64,000 bases of DNA, from positions 80,965 through 144,964 of the forward strand of contig JAQFVV010013358.1 of assembly GCA_028023455.1 (NCBI GenBank), read 5' to 3'. Under the pieces are notes generated by a model. It was not told where the DNA came from. It saw only the letters and a program-made list of their open reading frames with translations, and searched no databases. Within the stretch, counting starts at the first letter, position 1. The number at the start of each line of letters is the position of its first letter. Source of the stretch: Epiperipatus broadwayi. Lineage: Eukaryota; Onychophora; Udeonychophora; Euonychophora; Peripatidae. The position numbers and the translations under genes were made by a program. Shown in pieces: positions 56,950-64,000 of the stretch.

Positions 56950-59900
56950 TGTCAAATCCATGGCCTTCATATCTAAATCCCCTTATCTTTTCCCAAACCC
57001 AGCATAAAAATTAATAACCCACTTTCTGTATAATCACTTTGTTCATATTTATTCTTCCATAACTTCATCATTTGTATCCTTTCTGCTTTCAAGCATTTAC
57101 ATCGAATTAACAGATGCCTAATATTTTCTATGCCTTCCTTACACAACTTACAGACAAAATCACCCATATTTCTCCATTTACATGTATATTCTCTTGTTGC
57201 TAAAGATCCTGTTTGAGCCTTAAACATTAAACTACTTTTCTTGCTATTATCATAAATTAACTTGCATCTAATGTTCCATTAACTTCTATATATATTTAAA
57301 CTCTTTTTACTCTCCATACTAGTTCTCCATCTCTCTAACTCCCCATTCTTTATTAATGCATCTATTCTTCTATCCCATTCCTTACCAATATAAAACCCTC
57401 AACAATCCTAACACAATTGTCCCAACTTTTGTACAAGTATACTGATATAAAATCTATCCAAATCTTCTGCATATTGCATTACCATTCTCACCCATCTTGT
57501 TGCCTGCCCTCTACTCATAACCCAATTAAATACTATTTTGGCTATTCTTTTATTATATATAAACTCCAATCTACTGAACATTTTCATTTTGCTTTTTGCA
57601 TCTCTCATATAAAAACTTGACCATCCCATTTCTCCTTGAATTGCCTTCTTTGTAGTCCACACAACAGCATCTAATGCATGGCTTCCTACTTCCCTTTTTA
57701 CTTTTTCTAAGTAATTCTAATACCCCTATACTAACACATAATGCATCATTGCCATATGTTAACCTAGCTACTGCCACTCCCTTCTATACAATTCTAGCTA
57801 CATCATATTTATTATATGAAAACACTGTTAATTTCTTTATCAATCCCTTTTTTTCTTTGCTTCAGTTATCAATTTCTTTTCCCATTCATCCAAGCAATTT
57901 TTCTGATTACTTAAGATGATTCCCAAATAACTATATCTATTCACCACACTTAACTTTCTATCCCCCAATAAAAATTCTGTCTTCTCTTTTCCCAGTATTA
58001 ACCATCATTATATTTGTTTCTTCTACACTAAATTTAATCCCCATCTTTTTGCCCACTCTTAGCATAACTTCCATTTCTTCTCTTCTTTCTGCACATGCAA
58101 AAAAAGACCTGACAAAGTATATATTCCCTAACCACCTATTAATGGTATCTCTATCCTTCTTCCCAGTTTTTCTATTGCTCTCTCCATTTTACTCAAATAC
58201 ACCAAACACAAAATAGGGCATACTTTCCTTAGTCCCACTCCATTTTTAACTGATTCTATATCCCCTAATTGATATGTATACTAATTATTTTCATATAATT
58301 TCTTAATAATATCCACCAAAGCTTTATCCATTCCCAAATTTGCTAAACTTACCCATAATCTATTTCTACTTACTCTATCATATGTCTTCTCCATATCTAT
58401 ACAACTCATATATAACTGTCTACCTAAATTCCTACTCATATCCATAAGTTGTGTAACTACAAATAAACTATCTCCTATATGCCTATGTGATCTAAAACTT
58501 CCTTGCATTTTCCCCACTACATTATTTTCTTTCATCCATTTTGCAACTCTTCCAGCCACCATATATGAGAAAACTTTATATAAAACTGATGTTATCACTA
58601 TGTGTCTACAATTGTTTAACTTTTGTCATCCTTACCTTTTCCTTTAAATAATAATCTTACTTTTGTATTACTCCTACTACCTGGGAAAACTCGTCTGTGT
58701 CATCTTATTAAAACATGATAATAGCTTTACTTTTACCCTATACCCTAAATTTATTACTATCTCTGCTGCCCATCCATCTACACCTCTTGCCTTTCAACTT
58801 TTTAATTCCTTCCTTATCTCATTCAGTTCATTTTCTGTAAACCTAATATTGCCATTACTATATGCTTTCATGCTTTCTAACTCTCTGTCCTTCACATCTA
58901 ACAACTTTTCTATATACATTACATACCTATTTAAGATTCTAATTATTCTTTAGATTTTTACTCTATTCCCTCATCATCTAATAATACTATCTCTCTCCCT
59001 ACATTTTTCCTTTTAATGTAATTCCAAATTTTTTTACTCCCATCTCTTCCACTTTTTATTAATATCCTCCAACAATTTACTATTCAATTCATTCTCTCTA
59101 TATAATTATCTATTTGAGCCAACTTCTTCTTTTCACAGTACTTTTGCCATTTAGTATTAATATCTTTTTCATTTTCTTTGTTCTTAATAGCACCCTTATA
59201 TTCTCTGCATGCTTTTTTCTCTCTTTTACACTTTTACTAACTTTTGTTTTTTATTACTTTTATTCTTCTGAATATTCTCACCTGAAACCCTATTTGCCAC
59301 TTTTTTTTCCACCACAACAGTCCTTATACTCATCCCCAACCAACTCTTCTATGGTTTCTTCAACTTGGTATTTTATATTCTTTAAACTTATTTTTATCAT
59401 TCACACTCCATACACATCTTCACTACTGTTGCTACTTTTATTTCTATTCTCCTTCGCATTCTTAACCATTTCTATCACAAAAAAGTTATGATCACTATTA
59501 CATGCTCTCTCTTGACTATCAAACACCTTAATTTTCCATACTTTATTCATTTCCTCTTTCTCTAACAATACATAATCTATTGTGTGGAATATATTATTTC
59601 TAGACTATTTTTATTGTCCTTCATAAATATTTGATAAATTTCCAATGCTCAAATTCACTTTCTGACAAAATATCTTCAAACGCTGTCCATTTTTATTATC
59701 TATATCATCAATTTCTCCAATATGTCCATTCATATCCCCTATAACCATTATTCTCTTTCCCTTTTCTTTAAAACTCTGTATACCCTTAACTAGGTATTCA
59801 TATATACTACTGTTCCACTCCATTATAGTTTTACTATCTCCAGTAGCTATATAAACTATAGCCACAACCCATTCCTGTTTTCCCAACCTTATTTCAAATC

Positions 59901-60145
59901 ACAAATGTTCTTGACATTTAACATTTATTAAATATTTTTTTGATATAACACCGATACCACCACCCCCTTTTTTCTTTTCCTATTTATACCCTGCCATACC
60001 AAATCTTCTAGAATAAGTTCTTCTCCTTCTCTTAAATGCATTTCCATTACTTCTAATACTTCAAGCTCTTTGTTTTTAATTGCTTTGTTTAATTCCAGAC
60101 ACTTTTCTTATCTCCTACCACCTTGCATATTCAACTACCCAATTT
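56950..60145 (-). pseudogene. LINE (non-LTR retrotransposon) ORF2, decayed
   Basis: The minus strand reads, in order: an apurinic-type endonuclease start (NMQGGRR near 60110; GGGGIGVISKKYL near 59950), the endonuclease core with GKRIMVIGDMNGHIGE (about 59755) and NKNGQRLKIFCQKVNLSIGN, and then reverse transcriptase. The RT pieces are RGVDGWAAEIV (about 58770), SVLYKVFSYMVAGRVAKW, NNVVGKMQGSFRSHRHIGDS and MSCIDMEKTYDRVSRNRLW (58598-58281). A C-terminal region ends in a CCHC-like motif, CKLCKEGIENIRHLLIRC (about 57160-57110). The catalytic FADD box near 58130 is unreadable. Domain order fits I/Jockey-type or related LINEs. It lacks a recognisable ORF1 and poly-A tail. Confidence 0.75.
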
Positions 60146-60480
60146 TAACAATTTCTTCTTTCCTAACTACCCTTTTGGCAATCTATCCATACAGTAGTGC
60201 CACCCAGTGCAGATCCTAGCAATCAACTGATGCAAAAAGGCTTGTGCATAAAGTTTCCATTCAGTGCCCACTTATCCATTATCCCCAGACTAGCCTCCAG
60301 CTTGTGGCTTTCATCAAATCCATGGCTACTCACTGATGAAAGTCACAAGGTAGAAACTAGTCCCAGATCCTTGTATACACATGCACTAGAGAATAATTCC
60401 ATGCACAAAACATCCTGTATTCACTTACCACCAAGGTTTGCACCAGATTGCACTACTTCATGGTGTTTGCTACTGTAATA
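60146..60480 (-). other. Possible upstream (5') part of the LINE
   Basis: Less AT-rich than its surroundings and directly upstream of the endonuclease on the minus strand, so it may be LINE 5' UTR or ORF1 remnant. No conserved motif is visible. A SINE is an alternative. Confidence 0.25.
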
Positions 60481-63400
60481 TGTAACATATTTACTTATTA
60501 TGAGATTAGAAACAATAATGGGAACAATTGTGGCACCATTATAATGTGATCTTAAACCATCAAATTAATAAAAGAAAATTTATATATATGCAGTAAATAT
60601 CTAGAGAAATATTATGCCAGTATTTTAAAAATCTTGAAGTTCTTCAAAAGATATCAATATCTTATTTATTCAAGAATAGTCTGTGAAAAATTTGCTACTT
60701 CATCTTCAAATATTTCACTTGGCTGACTATAGAATTATCATCTTAAAAAATGGCAATGCCTGAAAACAATATTTGCATCCTGAGATCGTTTGGATGAACC
60801 TGATCTGCTAAAAAAATCAAATACTCTGGGACTGTGATTATCCAATACAGCAATAATTGGACAAGAATAACATTGTAGGAAGTTCAAATCATGACATTCC
60901 ACAATAATGTTTCATGGTTGACAGAAAACAAGACAACATGCATCTTTTGATAATTACCAGGCGAAAATTTTGTAGTTGGTAATAGTATAAAAAATTATGT
61001 CTATAAGCATGACATAAGCTTCTAGTCAAGCATTATGCAGATTTTATATTTCTGACATCATAGATTCAGCAATATAGCATTCACCTCAGAGATTAGTTGT
61101 TTTAAAACAGGTCATTTATTTGCGAATCATACATTGTTTTAGCAGACATTAGAATGTACAGATATGTGTTGATCACTATAATTTGTTCCCCAATAGTTTG
61201 TATTTTTTTAGTTACAATTCTTTGTAACACAAACATTGAATTCTGATCTTAACTGGTTTAAAGAATTTTTTGTTTTCCCATCTTTGAAATATTATATACT
61301 TTAGTAGTTTTGGACAGATGCTCCAGTCAATGAGCACCAATAATGTGACTCTTTTTAAATGTAGATGTCCTAACTTTTTCATAAACTTACAAAACTGGAA
61401 GTAGCATCCTACTAGACATTCATTGCTTTCAGAATATTCTATCAGATAAGGAGGGGAAAAATTAGACTATAAATACCATTGTTTTTTATATTAATTTCCA
61501 TATATAATGTATATATGGACAAGAATGAATGAATTACATACATTAAAGACTGCATCTATAACAGGATCAATAATAAATATTTTCACTTTCATTATAGAGT
61601 ATGATTTGGTGTTTCCAATACAAGCAGCCCTTTGTATCTCATTTTTGTACACTTCCAAATAAATTTATGTTATTGCATCTGTCTGCATTAAATGAGATAA
61701 TGAGATGTCGATTATTTAAATACAGGAACAGTAATTCTTACTCCAATATTTTTTTTAATATGAAATCTGCAGTCTTAGTATTGAAAAACCAGTGGTGAAG
61801 ATAAGTTTAGCAGAATAGGAATCCTTAGTTGCGACCATTATTAAAAAGCTATGATGATCAACAAAACACTTTAAAGAAAATTTAAAATGGGAATTTCATT
61901 TGGAAATAAATCTAACTTTGGGTAGTCCTATTTGGAAGGTTTTAGAAAAGATTGCTTAAAAATGGACACTCATAAAATTTGGTTAGATGATCAAATAGGG
62001 AGAGTTGCTTGTTAAGATGTTTGAAAGTTCCAATATAATGTGCAGTATGGAAGGTAGTGATGATAACAAAGTAAATCATTCAGTCTTTCTAAATGGAATG
62101 TATTTTATTTGGAAATATTAAGACTTGAAAATGGAAGAGCACTTGTAGTTGAAAAAGTATTAAAGTTCTAGATTGATATTGCTATAATGAATCTTATCTC
62201 AGAGAAAAATATACTTAAATAGAAAGATGTCTTTATTATGTGGAATTCCTAGATTTAGTTATTTTCACTTTATTCCATACTCAAGGATTATAAGTTTGAG
62301 TAATCAATGGCCACTAGATGATACTGCTATGTTATCCCACACCCCATATTATTTCTAGTTATCATTAAAGAGATATTTTAATTTAAAGCTAAATCTGATG
62401 CACTTCAGGGTCTAGCAGTCTTTAGCTACCTTTTTACTCACAAGAAATTAAAAAACATCATTTTGAATCCAAAACTAACTATAGGCTTCTTTCCAAATTT
62501 GGCTAGGATGTTTAAACAAAGAAAATAAGATATTCCCTATTTGAAAATATATTACACACACGCAGAAAGTGACATGATATTTTATTGGCAAAATTCCTAG
62601 ATGTTGTATCAATGAAAAATTTGTATTAAAAATGCTTTATGCAATGCTACCTATGCCCATTTAATCGTTATGAATACCATATCTCCATTGTTAGATTTTG
62701 CACATTCACGGGAAAAAGCATTATTCGATGTTGGAAAATATTATTCCATTAATATCAAAAATTAGTAATAAAACTTTCATGCTAATTTTTTGATAGAAAT
62801 ATTCAACTATGGTCCAAATTTCTTTAAAACAACATCGATACATTAATTCTCAAAACCATGTCATTCTACAGATTTAGGAATTAGATTATAAACTAAGTAA
62901 ATATTACACAACCAGTTTTAGATTCAGATTGGATAGATCACAGATTCATCGGGTTAAAGTGATAGTGGCATTAAAAAATAGATACAATTTTAAATATATT
63001 GGTAACAAAATTGATGTTCATTGTTTCAAATTACCTACTGAATTTTAAATTGGATGGGAAACATTAAGCACCTAAACATTTATTATTTTATTATATCCTG
63101 CTTAACTATAAAACTCTATATATGAGTTCCTAATTGTACATCTCTTTTACTCTAGTTTAATGAATTAAGGTTTCTGATTGGATGAAATTTGTAACCATTA
63201 TAATGCAATCTGTTAAATTATGTAATTGCTTAAAATGTCTTTTGACCATTGGTGCAATTTGCACCCTATTATAATTTGATTGTTATACTTATTTGTATTG
63301 CTTTTATTTCAATGTAATTTATTGTATCTTGATTAATCTAGGGAACATTATAGTCAAGTACCCTATCTTATATCAAGTGTGTTCAACTCTAATGACTATT

Positions 63401-64000
63401 GTCATCCAATAGGATTGTCTATGTAGCTTCCCTTTTGTATTATTCTCAATTTATTACCTTGCAATTATGATGCTCTCTTGGATTGTCATACTGTAACCCA
63501 TGAAACCCATAATATGTAATGCATGTAGATCATCAGCTACAATTTACTTGTGTATTCTCAGTCTTGTACTTTGCTCTGTGAAATAAAGTTTCCTTTTCAA
63601 ATGTAGAGAGAAACATCTTGATTTTCTTCTCTGATAATGACTTGTATTATCATTGATTAAAAAAAGTGACATTTTCATCTGGCTGTAACAAATTAATGTG
63701 GAATTTCTTAAAGAAGTAGTGAATTTAAAGAGATGAGTTGGCACAAATCCATTTAGTGGTGTATCCAGTATAATGAAATTAAAACAGTTCTTTGAAATTT
63801 GCAAGTTTTTTTGTTTTAATCAGTGAAACTTTGACTTTAAGCTGTTTGTAATCTTATAAATAAAAATTGCATGTTTCAATGGAATTACACGGGGGTTTTA
63901 AAAAAATATATCACCATCACCGTTTCCAAATATTAAGGAAATTTTTAAGAATTATAAAGATCTATGAAGAAGTGCTATCTGATCTCAAGAGCATCTCTAT
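60481..64000. other. Unassigned AT-rich sequence
   Basis: No open frame with recognisable similarity, no terminal repeats and no RNA gene. The stretch 62090-63070 has fewer stops in some plus-strand frames than expected and could be an old transposon coding remnant, but I cannot name it. Confidence 0.3.

Noticed and set aside
58663-59491. Plus-strand frames rich in Phe, Leu and Ser
   Set aside because: They are shadows of the LINE coding on the minus strand, whose A-rich sense strand produces T/C-rich antisense frames.

Overview
The window is strongly AT-rich, repeat-dense nuclear DNA from an animal, most probably an invertebrate. The evidence is the mix of Penelope-like elements with GIY-YIG endonucleases, Ty3/gypsy LTR elements, BED-finger and ZBED5-like hAT transposons, an EN-RT type LINE, short GT-AG intron-like segments, and a TATA + TCAGTT core promoter. 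The species cannot be named from this sequence. I found no intact host protein-coding gene, no rRNA or tRNA gene, no CRISPR array and no bacterial-style operon. Nearly every recognisable coding region is a broken mobile element.

Layout: (1) 1-4440 holds two degenerate copies of a repeat unit carrying a gag-like reading frame (coiled coil plus capsid-like segment), with small inverted-repeat elements inserted at 1889-2148 and about 3857-4079. (2) 4440-11750 is mostly unassigned. It contains three consecutive hairpins (5510-5753), a promoter-like segment (5965-6321) inside a more complex, CpG-richer stretch to about 7700, and a worn tandem repeat (11471-11745). (3) 11757-14640 is a third fragment of the same unit, interrupted by a TIR element (12494-13610) and a clean hAT miniature element (13619-14134, 8-bp target duplication). 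(4) 14640-27950 is a nested pile. A Penelope-like family is present as a minus copy (14640-15645) and a plus copy (17440 onward), with a hAT transposase remnant between them. The plus copy is split by a Ty3/gypsy element (18265-27877), whose 5' LTR was hit by a 1.3-kb mini-LTR element and whose gag was hit by a second, oppositely oriented Ty3/gypsy element (21287-25887).

(5) 28000-29660 is unassigned. (6) 29667-39135 is a tandem array (two units and part of a third, period about 4.1-4.35 kb) of the same gag-like unit as in regions 1 and 3. (7) 39236-46471 is a second Penelope-like family with an inverted 5' arm, split in its 3' UTR by a 4.5-kb insertion of unknown type. (8) 46531-64000 contains a 1.28-kb dispersed duplication (46531-47825 and 54210-55487), one candidate terminal exon (48415-48534), a GTF2IRD2-like hAT transposase pseudogene (about 50938-52620), an LTR remnant related to the mini-LTR element (52912-53110), a fresh 121-bp tandem duplication (55675-55916) and a decayed LINE on the minus strand (about 56950-60145). 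Sequence from 60500 to the end is unassigned.

The genes do not form a pathway; the content is best read as an insertion history. The least explained item is the recurring gag-like unit, which has no polymerase in any visible copy. Next are the 4.5-kb insertion and the mini-LTR element whose LTRs contain a minisatellite. All coordinates of decayed elements are by-eye estimates unless a target duplication or terminal repeat fixes them.
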